Translations under genes and position numbers: made by a program | NCBI RefSeq assembly: GCF_030704535.1 | Contig: NC_081806.1 | Coordinates: 4,599,001 to 4,663,000 of the forward strand | DNA: 64,000 nt | Direction: 5' to 3' | Source: Vitis vinifera | Taxonomy: Eukaryota > Streptophyta > Magnoliopsida > Vitales > Vitaceae | The notes under the pieces: model-generated | Told to the model about the DNA's origin: nothing | The model's database searches: none | What the model saw: the letters and a program-made list of their open reading frames with translations, nothing else | Part shown: piece by piece, positions 22,061 to 33,575 of the stretch | How the letters are laid out: every line of letters starts with the position of its first letter | Numbering within the stretch: position 1 is the stretch's first letter

Positions 22061-22222
22061 TTGATCAATGGATGTGACATGGCCGTCTAATTTCGTGGAC
22101 CACCATCCATTGCTTGGACGACTTGGCATTGAGTGGTGGTGAAATGCTGTTGTTTTCCGTGTGCCTCCTAGGCTCCTATCAACACGAAAAGAGCCAGCAC
22201 AGCCCTATTAATACAGACTTCA

Positions 22223-22608
22223 TAGTTTGATAACCGTTTTTTCTTGTGGTGGTGATAAAATAATCAAAATATAAGTTATTTATCATAAAACATTGAGAAA
22301 AATTGTCAATTTATGATAAGATTACAGAAAGTGCCAAAGCACAACTATACATCAAGAAAGAAGAAAAAGTCGAATTGCAATAAGTTTGATAGCTGTTTTT
22401 TCTTGTGGTGGTGAAGCCCTATACTCTATGGAGCGAGACCCGTTAGTTCGTAAGAGGGGATTTTCCTTTCATGGGGTGATAAAATTATCAAAATATAAGT
22501 TATTTATCATAAAACATTGAGAAAAATTGTCAATTTATGATAAGATTACAGAAAGTGCCAAAGCACAACTATACATCAAGAAAGAAGAAAAAGTCGAATT
22601 GCAATAAG
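22223..22608 (+). repeat. Tandem duplication upstream of the amine oxidase
   Basis: A segment of 160 bases at 22,223-22,382 is repeated nearly unchanged at 22,383-22,608. The second copy contains an extra 64 bases (AGCCCTATACTCTATGG onward). The pair lies 490-875 bases upstream of the amine oxidase ATG. A regulatory role is possible but not shown. Confidence 0.9.
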
Positions 22609-23097
22609 TCGGGATATTTGACAAAACATCACAATATAGTAGTTGGCTGAATTTTCTGGTGTGTTTTGCTGTCAGGTCCCAACTAAAAATCTGGGCAAAC
22701 TATCAGACTTTTCAATCGTTACTTGAAAGTAGAAATTTTGAAGAGGAGAAAATGTTACAATTGTGTTATTTTCTGCTCTCTCAAAGTTGGAATTTGGAAA
22801 TAATTTTGGCCTGCAAAGTCAATAACTCCTTTTAGCTCTAAGTACCAAACGGGTCAGAAACTGCCCACTATTGCAGTACTTTTAAGGCGATTTGAAGTGG
22901 TTGTAGGCTCGCATAACAACTTCGCATTGATATTTGTCAATAGCACATGGCGTTGGGTCCCCAAACCTTCCTCTATCTCCACTGTTGAGTGGCTTGAGAA
23001 CCCCCGTCAAAAGTTCTACCTTAAAAGGAATCCAATTTGATATCGGTCTGCCTGTATCATACAGTTCATACTCTTCTCTCTTTCTGTCGGGAGAGAG

Positions 23098-26014
23098 ATG
23101 CAAGCTACTTCATATCTACCCTTTTGTTTGATTCTCCTTGTGGTTTTGGTTCTTTTTCCATGTTCACGGTACCCTCTAGCCACACAACAGTACGTTGGCT
23201 GTTCTCTAACCACACCCTGGTGCGGTTCCCGGAACAGAAAATACTCGATCTTAGAGACCCAGAACCCCAAATCCATAGCTCACTCGGCTGAGACCACTCA
23301 TCACCCACTAGACCCACTTAGCATACAAGAAATCAACAAGGTCCGAGCCGTCCTCTCATCATATGGACCTTTCTCTTCCTCTTTCCCAGCAATCCAGTCG
23401 CTGTCACTGGATGAGCCTGAGAAGTCTGTAGTTCTGGGCTGGAAAAAAGGTGACCCTCTTCCCCCTAGAAAAGCCTTCGTGATTGCATTATTGAATGGCA
23501 AAACTCAAGTGCTCTTGGTGGACTTGGATTCAAGCCGGGTCACTAGCCATTCGACTCATCAGGGCTCAGGTTACCCGACCTTGTCCATGGACGACATCCA
23601 GGTGGCCTTACGGGTGCCATTATCTGATCCAGAATTTAATAAGTCCATCATGGCCCGAGGTGTTAAGTTATCGGATTTGGGGTGCATATCGCCTTCAAGT
23701 GGGTGGTTTGGGCCTGATGAGGAAGGAAGGAGGATCATAAAGATTCAGTGCGGCTCAATTCAAGATACGGCCAATTTCTATATGAGGCCCATTGAAGGGC
23801 TCACTGTAACGGTGGACATCGACAGGAAAGAGGTGGTGAGGATTTCAGATACAGGCAGAGAAATTCCGGTTCCGAAAGGGACAAACACCGACTACCGATA
23901 CACAGCCCAGGACAGGCCACCAGAAATGGAGCCAATCAATCCAATTTCAATGGAGCAGCCCAAGGGGCCAAGTTTTAGAGTCGAAGATGGACATATAGTG
24001 AAATGGGCTAATTGGGAGTTCCACCTCAAGGCTGACCAACGAACCGGTATGATAATTTCCCAAGCCAAGGTTCGGGACTCGGAGACTGGTGAGCTCCGGA
24101 GTGTCATGTACAAAGGGTTTGCTTCTGAAATGTTCGTGCCTTATATGGACCCAGATGAAGCTTGGTACTTCAAATCGTACATGGATGCAGGCGAGTTTGG
24201 GCTAGGGGGGACCGCACTAGCACTTGTGCCACTAAATGACTGTCCTCGAAACTCATACTACATGGACGGGGTTTTCGTGGCATCAGATGGGAAACCCTTT
24301 ATTCAGAGCAACATGATATGTGTGTTCGAGCGGTACACTGGCGATGTTGGCTGGCGACACTCTGAAACCTTCCTTCCTGGTTTTAATGTAAGTAGCAACT
24401 ATAGCAATAACAGTAGTAACAAGCTTGGGCTAGAATCAGTAACTTTGTCAAGGTTGGTGATGGGCTCCGTTGAGCCACCCCCGTAGCTTTCACGTTACAA
24501 TCATCTCTCTCCAAATTGGCTTTCACCATTGACAAATTGGAAGGTTGAATATTCCTGGTCCCCAATTGTCATGTTATTTGAAATTGAAAGGGCTTGCAGT
24601 ATCGATCACCTGTACATGGTATCTTACAGATTTAACTGATCTTGACATAATCCTACATCTCCTTCATAGTCTAAGTTTACTGCCCAACCCTCGGAAAAAC
24701 CTGACTGATTAGGCGGATCCTTGAGTCACTTAATGTATTTGTTTTCTCTGTGGTTTCAAGGTAAAAAGAACATAATTCTAATTTCTAAATTTGTTACAGA
24801 TTAGGGAAGCAAGGCCTAAGGTGACCCTTGTGGCTCGAATAGCGGCGTCAGTTGGAAACTATGACTACATCTTCGACTGGGAATTCCAAACAGATGGTCT
24901 CATTCGGGTTAAGGTCAGTACCCAATGCGTTAATCTTTTGTTTTCGGAGAGGATGGCTAAAGCATTTTATTTGTAACAGGTTGGGCTCTCTGGAATGCTG
25001 ATGGTGAAAGGAACCCCTTTGGAAAATATTCATCAAGCACCTAATCAAGATGACATGTCTGGCACTCTGGTGTCCGAAAATGTCATTGGTGTGGTTCATG
25101 ATCACTTCATCACTTTCCACCTCGATCTGGATATAGATAACACTGATAATTCCTTTGTTAAGGTCAATCTGGTGAAGGAAGAGACTCTGCCAGGCCAATC
25201 ACCCAGGAAGAGTTACTTGAAAGCCAACAGGAATGTGGCCGCGACCGAAAATGATGCGAAAATCAAGCTTAAGCTCTATGATCCATCAGAGTTTCACGTG
25301 ATCAATCCTTTGAAGCGGTCTAGGTTGGGGAATTCAGCTGGATACAAGATTGTCCCCAGTGGCACCGCGGCTAGCTTGCTGGATTTACAAGATCCTCCTC
25401 AACTAAGAAGTGCTTTCACAAATAATCAGGTATGATTTTGAATGGCTTTTGATCAAATTTTCAGTTTCTTAAATAGATGTAACCAGAATTGAAACCATCC
25501 ATCTGATATACTTCATACCTACATCGAAGTGACGCCAATTCCAGGCCTAACAACTCAAATTTTGCATGACAAGAAAAAATTAACATCTACCATTGGATTT
25601 GATAGATCTGGGTGACTCCATACAATCGGACTGAACAATGGGCTGGGGGGCTTTTCGTGTATCAGAGCAAGGGAGAGGATACTCTGGCCGTGTGGTCTGA
25701 TAGGTACAATAATGGCTCCATATAAACTACTGGCCTTCTGCATATATGATATCTTCATTGTCTTTTAGTATATGTTTGATTAATTCATTATTCTGATTGC
25801 CAGGAACCGTCCAATTGAGAACAGAGACATTGTGTTATGGTACACCTTGGGATTCCATCACATACCATGCCAAGAAGACTTTCCAATAATGCCAACAGTA
25901 TCATCAAGTTTTGATCTGAAGCCTGTTAATTTCTTTGAAAGCAATCCAGTTCTTCGGGCTGCACCCAATTTCGAAAAAGACCTTCCTGTTTGTAGACCTG
26001 CTGCATCATCTTGA
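23098..26014 (+). CDS. Copper-containing primary amine oxidase, secreted, intact (5 exons)
   Basis: The 720-residue protein oxidises primary amines (in plants mainly putrescine and related polyamines) to aldehydes, releasing H2O2 and ammonia. Exons are 23098-24387, 24800-24913, 24980-25429, 25606-25703 and 25804-26014, all with GT/AG borders; exons 1-3 are whole codons. A signal peptide (about residues 1-25, hydrophobic [11 protein letters not shown]) and no C-terminal SKL point to the apoplast rather than the peroxisome. The topaquinone tyrosine is Y451 in NYDY, the catalytic base is probably D363 in YMDAGEFG, and copper ligands are H508 and H510 (HDH) and one of H669/H670 (FHHIPC). The length is normal. 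No TATA box is obvious upstream. Exon 1 reads on past the GTAAGT donor to 24,486, but the joined product matches the family only when spliced. Confidence 0.93.
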
Positions 26015-27251
26015 CTGTTGATCGCATTTGTTCCAGTCCATTAAAAGCCCCATCCTGTGGAACTCTGGATGAAAAAATCATTAGTTTTATTTATAGTTAC
26101 CAAGGATATGTTAGGTTTGAATAGTGTTATCCAAGAGCCATTTGGGGAAATAATGTTGTTATGTCCAATTTTAAACATTTTGGATAGCTTTTAATTTGGG
26201 ATTTGTGTTTTTATGTTTATTTTGAAAAGAAATTTTTGTTGGGTGCTCAAGAAGAGTAACCCTCAAAAATGTCATTTCTATATACTTTATAAACATACCA
26301 AGTAAATCAAATGTATTAAGTTTTACATGATTTGAAGTTCGTATACCTAGTTAAAAATTCGAAGAAATATTATTGTGTAGATGAGAAATTCACATGATCG
26401 TTGTGGACTAGTTTTAATCCAATAAATTCCAGTATTAATTGGTCCAATTTTTGAGTTCTAAATTAAATTTTAAATTATTAGACTTGTTAACAAATTCCAG
26501 GGATTGAGTTTTGTTTCCGAATGAGAAAATAAAAAATAAAATAAAAATTGATGAACTTATTGAGTAAGCTACAAGTTTTTGCTCAAATAATTGAAACAAT
26601 ATATGCACATACATGAGATAGTACATGGCTAATGGCTAAATAAGGACTAGTATATGCATAAACAAATATTAGTACACACTTACATGTGTTTATTTTTATT
26701 CAATTTCTAAGTGATTTCCTTAATTTTTATTTTATTTTTTCATTAACAAACTTACTTTGAATCAATTGAGATTTAATTTATTGATTTTTTTTAAATTAGT
26801 ATATATCATACAACTATATATATTTATAATATTATAAACTAGAAACCATAATGCAACAAGGAAATATTTATTTGAATTTAGTTTTGATTTTTATTTTGAA
26901 AAAACAATCATAATGCAAATGACAATTATCAATATAATTGCAAGGGAAATAAGTAGAGAGAAGGAAGGAAGGATATAAACAAGAACATTATTATTATTCC
27001 TTAATTGTCTATATCTACTCTCCTTTACTTCTATCAAAACTTGAGATTCCTTCATAATATGAATACAATTGCGAGGAAAATAAATAGAGAGAAGAAAAGG
27101 AAGATGAAATCGGGTATTTCATAATTGTTCCTCAATTATCTATATCTCTACTCTCTTACTTCTTGGAGATTCTTTCGATTAATCCGAGGGTTTCTTCAAT
27201 CAAAGCCTTTAAGTCTTTGTATAATTAGATTTAGGATTTTGATGAACTTTT
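23608..27251 (+). repeat. Segmental duplication, copy 1 (amine oxidase block)
   Basis: The interval from ACGGGTGCCATTATCTG in exon 1 to the phrase GATTTTGATGAACTT near 27,251 recurs nearly unchanged, introns and 3' flank included, at 49,928-53,559. The conserved introns show a DNA-level duplication rather than a retrocopy. The segment 26,015-27,251 is AT-rich 3' flank without a gene. Confidence 0.92.
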
Positions 27252-27950
27252 CCAACCACTCAATTGATTAGTCACACTTGAATTAAATCTCATGCAAGAT
27301 ACACAAAAAAATTCACTCAAAGTTCTTTTTGTAGTTTACAAATCGATGCTCAAATATAAATATAAACTAGAATTAAGGTACACTAATCAAGATTAGGGAA
27401 CGTTAGGTGCACTTTTAAAAAAACTTCGTAAGACTCTTTAATGCAATGTATGAATGATTTTCCAAAGTTGATAAGCTCACAAATGAAGTGTGGGAGCCTT
27501 AAATAGGGGTAGTCGGTTGAAAGTGACCATTAGAAATGGTTTTAACTTAATTGATTGATTGGGTGGTTGATAAAAAATTAGCCATTAGAGGGACGAAACA
27601 AACAATTCAACGGATTGCACTATTGGTCAACCTATAGCTAAACCGGTTGAGATCCTCCAACAGATAGCATGGTTGTTAGCTATTACCAATATCATACTAA
27701 ATCCCTTCTTGATCGATTAACAGGTAGCCTCTTAAATTCCATTTTTTAATTTTTCCGAGCTTTGAGCTCTCCAAAAAAGTGGGGAACCAACTAAGGTACT
27801 AATCTTTTGCTGTGCATGTTAAAATTTGTGCCTCTTGTGTGATTTGATTTTGTCTTTGTATTTACAACTAAAGATACTAATGAACCTTCCACTAGTACAA
27901 CAAATATCAGGAGAACTTTCTCCAACTTTATGCTGGTACAACACAGGATC
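27252..27950. other. Intergenic spacer, dispersed non-coding repeat
   Basis: There is no gene. Phrases around 27,310-27,380 and 27,540-27,660 recur, diverged, at 42,640-42,860, just before another P450 relic, so this is part of an old repeat unit of the P450 array. Confidence 0.5.
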
Positions 27951-27954
27951 CTGA

Positions 27955-28275
27955 ACGTTGTCAAAGTGAAAGCCTTGACTTGTGTCCTTGTATTCAGTGA
28001 AATTGCACCATGTCCCAAGTCCTCAAGCTCCACAAGGCCCTCCACCTGAAAATCCTTCCTTTCTATGTTCAGTGGTGGCCACCTTTTGTAGGCTCCACTT
28101 TCATCATTTTATCAGTGATGGAATCAACAACCTGTCCGAGACAGGGAAAGCAATATCCACCATGTGAGAAAACTGATGCTGCAATGAATAAGTCACAGTT
28201 GGCTAATAAAGTGTCATGGTCGGGAACAACTTTTTTAAAAAGGGATGGTGAGCTCAATACTGTAGCAACCTGTGT
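27955..28275 (-). pseudogene. P450 relic (CYP706-like, exon 1 pieces)
   Basis: The minus strand reads SSPSLFKKVVPDHDTLLANCD, recognisably the SSPSLAKEVARDQDIIFANRD block of the intact neighbours. It jumps to QVVDSITDKMMK (intact: the DQILDRIIEQRMK region) and ends near LNTRTQVKAFTL (intact: ITRTKVKALL). Large internal deletions and stops make it a dead fragment. Confidence 0.75.
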
Positions 28276-28840
28276 CTCAATTTATGAAAATCTCAGTTCA
28301 CGGTATTGGTTCGATGTGTGAAACCACATGAAAGAATGGCATGGTCCCAACAAATAGATTGCGAAGATTTAAGGGTTTCTACTCTAAGACGTGGTAGCGG
28401 GTTATTCTCTCTATCAAACACTTTCTGTATACTACCAAAATCGTTACTTTTGCTAGGCAACAAGAGCGGAGCAGCCAAGCAATACCCACAAATCAGAGCA
28501 TGACAGTAAATGGCGAGCTCAATAGCATACCCATATGCAACAACTGTAAAAATGTAATTCTCTAATTAGACTATACTCGGGAAGAAATGGAAGAAGACTT
28601 TTTAGAATCTGATTCCTAAAAAACACACATGGAATCTCATTTGAGTGCAGCACATCTGAAGTTTCTTTGTTTGGACCAAACACAAAAATAAATCCCCTGA
28701 CTTTGATACAGAAGTATAAGGATATTATTCAAAACTACAAGTTTATATAAGAAGACCATATTCATGGAGAGTTTCAGGAGTAGATGACCAGATACAAGAC
28801 AAATATCACTGCTGTTATATCAATTTCAAAGAAATTTATA

Positions 28841-30864
28841 TTAAGCGTAGAGAGCCGAGTTGGGTAGCCTTTTGGTGGGGATGACAATGAGCGGTGTCCT
28901 CTTCTTCACGACAATTCCAAATTGCTCTGAAAGATCAAGGTCTTCACCCTTAGCGATCAATTGCCAATCAAATGAATGCAAGAGGGACGCCAACAAGTAT
29001 ATTATCATTCGCTCTGCTAAGGGGATCCCGGGACAAACCCTTCTCCCCGATCCGAAAGGAAGATATTGGAAATTGTTGCCTCTGTAGTCCCATCTGCTAG
29101 AGTCAGTTAAGAATCTCTCAGGCTTGAACTCGGAGGGATTGTCCCAATACTTTGGATCCCTATGCATTGCCCAGACATTGACGAACACCTTAGTACCCTT
29201 GGGTACAGTGTACCCACCTACAGTGCAAGATTCGCTTGGACACTTGGGGATTAAGAGTGGGACTGCCGGGTGTAACCGCAGCGTCTCCTTCATAACCGCA
29301 TCCATATATTTTAGTTTGGGCAGATGGGACTCTTCCACAATATTGGTCATCCCTACAACATCAGCTAATTCTTCTTGGGCTTTTCTCATTGTCTCTGGAT
29401 TGCTCATCATCTCTGCCATCGCCCACTCTATTGTTGTTGCTGTTGTGTCAGTCCCGCCTACCAGGATGTCCTGTCCTTACAACATGGTTAGCACAGTTTC
29501 AAAAAAGTACATAGAAATTTTATGGCAAGCAGGCTCAATTGAATATTGAATTTCAAATTAAACTAAGAGCAGAGTCAAGTGTAATGGAATGTATCGTCTC
29601 CTAATCCTGCACATTGAATTTCTATGTACTAAAAAAGTACATAGAAATTTTATGGCAAACAGGTTCAATTGAATATTGAATTTCAAATTAAACTAAGAGC
29701 AGAGTGAAGTGTAATGGAATTTATCTGCTTGATTTTTTCATCATAGTGGAGGAGCCCTCTAAAGAGAAAATCCAGAGGGTAGAAAAATAGATATCATCCT
29801 ATTAGTTTATTTTTTGCATAGGCATGATCTACTAGAGAGTATGCTAATTAAATAAAGCCAAATAAAATTACCACTAACAAGGCCTTGACTTTTGTCCTGG
29901 TGATTGGTGTTTCAGTGGCTTCCTGCTCCTTGACGTCCAAGAGGAACTGCAGAAAATCCTTCTCTTCTCTGTTGTTAGAGGTCCTCTTTTCTTTTGCGGT
30001 GTCCAGTTTCATCCTTTGTTCGATGATGCGATCCAAAATCTGATCAACAGAGAGGAAGACCTTCTTCATTTCTCTTTCCACGCCTTGTATATCAAACCTA
30101 GCAAGCACTGGAAAAAAATCAGAGATGTTTGGCTTTCCCAACCATCTCATCATTTCATTTGACAACTCCCGGAAGGAAACTGCCGTCACACTGTCCTCCA
30201 GGCCTTCAATTGTGTTGCCCCACAAAGAACGAGTCATGACATTGAGTTCAGTCTGAAATGACAATTTGCCAATTTCCATGGGTGTGCCAATCTTGTTATA
30301 CACATTTGTGATAGTCTTCCTCACCTCGTATCTCCTGTGGGCATGGCAGCGGTCAAGGATGTTGTTACTTAGCATCTCTCTTACAAATAACTTGCGCAAA
30401 TTGCGCCAATAGGAACCATAGGGAGACCATGCAATATCAAGCCTACCATATGAAGCAATTAATGCTGCAACTGGTGGGTCACGGTTAGCAAATATTATGT
30501 CTTGGTCCCGTGCCACTTCCTTGGCAAGGGATGGCGAGCTTAACACTATACACAGCCTGTTTCCAAGCCAGAGCTTGAAGATTGGACCATAGATATCAGC
30601 CAATTCTGCAAATGAATGATGCAGGTTGGAACCCAGATATGGGAGATATCCAACTATTGGCAAGCCACGAGGGCCAGGCGGCAATGGAGCTGTTCTTTTC
30701 CTCGCCCTCCGAGATGCCCATAAGTACCATAAGGTTGCAAATATGGCAATAAGAACGGTGAAAACTGCTTGATTTACATGGTCTTTCTTGCTGGTAGCCT
30801 CCCACCACCATGTCCAGTAGCTGGAAATTGTAGTAGTAGTCCTCTCTAAATGATGAGAGACCAT
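28841..30864 (-). CDS. Cytochrome P450, CYP706-like, intact (gene 1 of the array)
   Basis: A 540-residue microsomal monooxygenase from two exons, 30864-29872 and 29470-28841, joined in phase 0 at GTG|GTAATT and ACAG|GACATC. It has an N-terminal anchor (about 34-50), the proline hinge PPGPRGLP (62-69), the oxygen-binding I-helix GGTDTT (336-341), ExxR at E393 and R396, PERF near 448-451, and the haem motif FGSGRRVCPG with C477. WLGNRLCIVLSSPSLAKEV and WSPYG-YWR-LRK are typical of CYP706, whose members act on terpenoids or other specialised metabolites; the substrate cannot be read from sequence. The start at 30864 fits its paralogs and lies about 80 bases below a TATA box. The frame stays open upstream to 30,939 but without an ATG that fits. 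Confidence 0.92.
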
Positions 30865-30940
30865 ATTATTGAAACTGAATCCTGGGAAAGAAAAAGCTGG
30901 AACAACTAAAGCTTGTATAAAATCTCTACACAAAAGCACT

Positions 30941-30949
30941 CTTATATAG
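30941..30949 (-). promoter_or_regulatory. TATA box of P450 gene 1
   Basis: The minus strand reads CTATATAAG here, about 80 bases before the ATG. P450 genes 2 and 3 diverge from gene 1 right after the shared GCTTGTATAAA phrase (near 30,915 in gene 1) and lack this exact box, so gene 1 may be transcribed differently. Confidence 0.55.
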
Positions 30950-31119
30950 ACAGTCCCTGAACCTTCGAGTCCGGGGAATCACTGTAGGAACAGACAGCAC
31001 CCAATAAATATCAAATCACCTTCTGGCGCATATGTTAGACGGACCAAAATCCTGGTTACCATAGGTGAGGGTGAGGACATAATAAATATCGTTGGCCAAT
31101 TGGCCGATTCATAGATTGA

Positions 31120-31840
31120 CAACTGCTCGAGCCACATGGTCTTTCTTGTATCTATCTTCCCGCAACCATGTCCAATTGCTATAAATTGTACTAATCGCTT
31201 TCTCCAAAAGATTTTTCAATGAAACTGAATTGTCATGAAAGGGAAAAATCAGACGACTGTAGCTTATCAAATATCTATGGTGCATTCCTTATGAGGAAGG
31301 AGCTGAAAAGCTATAAAAATCAAAACAATTTATGTTTTATGTGTGAAAGCAACCAAATTGTTGGTGCATGGCAACACAAATTTTGGTGAACACATCGATG
31401 TTATTCCTAACGTCATATCTTCGAAGTAACAAGTGTCCAGGCAAATGTTACTTAGGCTTATCTTTTGACGAATATCTTATGCAAATGGTGGCATTAGGAG
31501 CCATAGGAAGATGAAGCAACGTGCATGGAGTTGTACCACAGAAGAAAACCAACACTGCAATAGGTGGGTCAAGCTTGATTCCTTTCTTTCTGAGCTAGAT
31601 CTTGATCAAGACTGGACCATAGATAGGCCAAATATGCAAATGAAACGATGTAGGTGTCTGATATACTCAAGTGGAAGATACTCAACGATTGAACATCAGG
31701 GGAACTAGTGGCGCCATTCCTTTTATGTGGAAGATACTCAACGATGGAACGTCTGGGGAACTAGTGGCCATGAGGCCATTCCTTTTATGGATAAGTGATG
31801 TAGCCACTTCATCTCTAACTTTGGTGACTGTCTCGAGTCC
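31120..31840 (-). pseudogene. P450 relic (N-terminal pieces), cut by the copia element
   Basis: The segment 31,131-31,260 resembles the first 100 bases of the intact P450 genes and their leader (CACATGGTCTTTCTTG and following). The segment 31,370-31,840 resembles the C-helix to hinge region, with matches such as TTAGGAGCCATAGGAAGA and TGGACCATAGATAGGCCAA. All frames are broken. The copia element begins at 31,846 inside this relic. Confidence 0.6.
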
Positions 31841-31845
31841 AGTTG

Positions 31846-32044
31846 TATTAAGGAAATTATATGTTAGTTATTGTATGATTATCTTGACATAATTAGCTGA
31901 TTGTATAGGAGCATAATTAGCCTTATATTTCTGATTCTGTAGCTATAATTTAGGAGAAGATTAGATCAAACATGTGTATATATATACTACATTCTGTTAA
32001 TGAGAAAAGTCTCCAATTTGAAGCCAATTTCTTTATTCTTGTTA
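31846..32044 (+). repeat. 5' LTR of the copia element
   Basis: Begins TATTAAGGAAATTATATG and ends TTCTTGTTA. It is identical to the 3' LTR except for CTCC versus ATCC near the end and CAATTTC versus CAATCTC. Confidence 0.95.
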
Positions 32045-32073
32045 TGGTATCAGAGCAAGAACAACAAACCACC

Positions 32074-33219
32074 ATGGCTGGCAGTCAGAAGGCTTCTGGA
32101 TCAGAAAACAAGACCATCGATCCTTCACATCCCCTCTATATTCATCATTCAGATCAACCAGGCCATGTTTTGGTGCCCATCAAATTAAATGGGGTCAACT
32201 ATCAATCATGGAGCAAAGCAGTTATTCATGCCCTTACTGCCAAGAAGAAGATCGGCTTTGTCGACGGGACAGTTGAAGAACCATCGCAGGAAGATGAACC
32301 CTTTATGTTTGACCAGTGGAATCAATGCAACAACATGATACTTTCTTGGCTAACTCATGCTGTTGAATCGGACATTGCTGAAGGAATTATCCATGCTAAA
32401 ACAGCACGCGAAGTGTGGGTTGATTTACGCGACCAGTTTTCTCAAAAGAATGCTCCACCGGTTTTTCAAATACAGAAATCAATCGCCACCATGTCGCAAG
32501 GAACAATGATAGTAGCTGCATATTTTACAAAGATCAAAGCCTTATGGGACGAGCTTGAGACATACCGTTCCCCGCTGACCTGCAACCAACGGCAAGCACA
32601 TCTCGAGCAAAGGGAGGAAGACCGTCTTATGCAATTTCTAATGGGTTTGAATGAGTCATATAAGGCAGTGAGATCCAATATTTTGATGATGTCGCCATTG
32701 CCCAATGTCCGTCAAGCATACTCTTTAATTGTCCAGGAAGAGATGCAATGGCAAGTTTCTTCTGAGCCAACCGAGAATTTCTCAATAGCTGCCGCAGTCC
32801 CGGGAAAAGGAGGTAATCCAAGACAGAAAATGTGTGACCATTGTAACAGATCCGGACATACCATAGATGAATGTTGGACTCTTAAATTTCACTGTAAGTT
32901 CTGTGATAAAAGAGGTCACACGGAGGATAGATGCCAACTGAAAAATGGGAGCAATAACAAAACGGAACAATTCCGAGGACAACGTCTTTTTGGTCGTGGG
33001 AATCAGCCCTCAGCAAACGCGACAGAATCCCAGGAAATGTCTGATTCGACTTCTTCTAGTACAGTCCAGGGGTTCACTACAGAACAAATACAACAGTTGG
33101 CTCAAGCAATTCGTGCATTAAATCACAGTAATTCCGGTAATATTGACGCATATGCAAATGCTGCAGGTTTGATTCCATCAACTCTTGTGTCTGTTAATTC
33201 TAGTAGTACAAGTTCTTAG
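32074..33219 (+). pseudogene. Copia gag
   Basis: From the ATG at 32,074 (another in-frame ATG spans the LTR end at 32,044) the frame encodes a copia capsid: HPLYIHHSDQPGHVLVPIKL, NYQSWSKAV and FLMGLNESY are typical. Two zinc knuckles follow, CDHCNRSGHTIDEC and CKFCDKRGHTEDRC. It ends at a TAG (33,217-33,219) directly before ILDTGATDH. In related elements a tryptophan codon (SWILDSGATDH) stands there, so the stop is probably TGG to TAG and gag-pol was once one frame. Confidence 0.85.
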
Positions 33220-33575
33220 ATTTTGGATACAGGTGCCACGGATCACATCGTTTCCCACATGTCTCTTTTCACTGATCTCAAACCTTCTAATGTCACAACT
33301 GTTAATTTACCAAATAGTGCAGCATCACCAATAACACACACTGGCACCGTTATTTTTTATTCCCAATTGACCCTTAAAGATGTTTTATGTGTCCCATCCT
33401 TTAACTTGAATTTAATTTCGGCTAGCAAAGTCGCAAAAGATCAGAATTGCTGCATCATATTCTTTCCTGACTATTGTATTTTGCAGGACTTGGTTTCGGG
33501 GAAGATGATTGGCTCGGGTAAACAGCGTGGTGGTCTATACTACATGCATCCATCAACAAATAAATCGGTTGTTGA
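33220..33575 (+). pseudogene. Copia protease
   Basis: The aspartic protease active site DTGATDH stands right after the gag stop. Copia-typical phrases follow: LTLKDVLCVPSFNLNLISASK and GLYYMHPS. The frame is then cut by the nested insertion at about 33,575. Confidence 0.85.

Noticed and set aside
24388-24486. Amine oxidase exon 1 continuing to the stop at 24,486
   Set aside because: A GTAAGT donor follows FLPGFN and the family sequence resumes at the next exon, so this is intron read-through.
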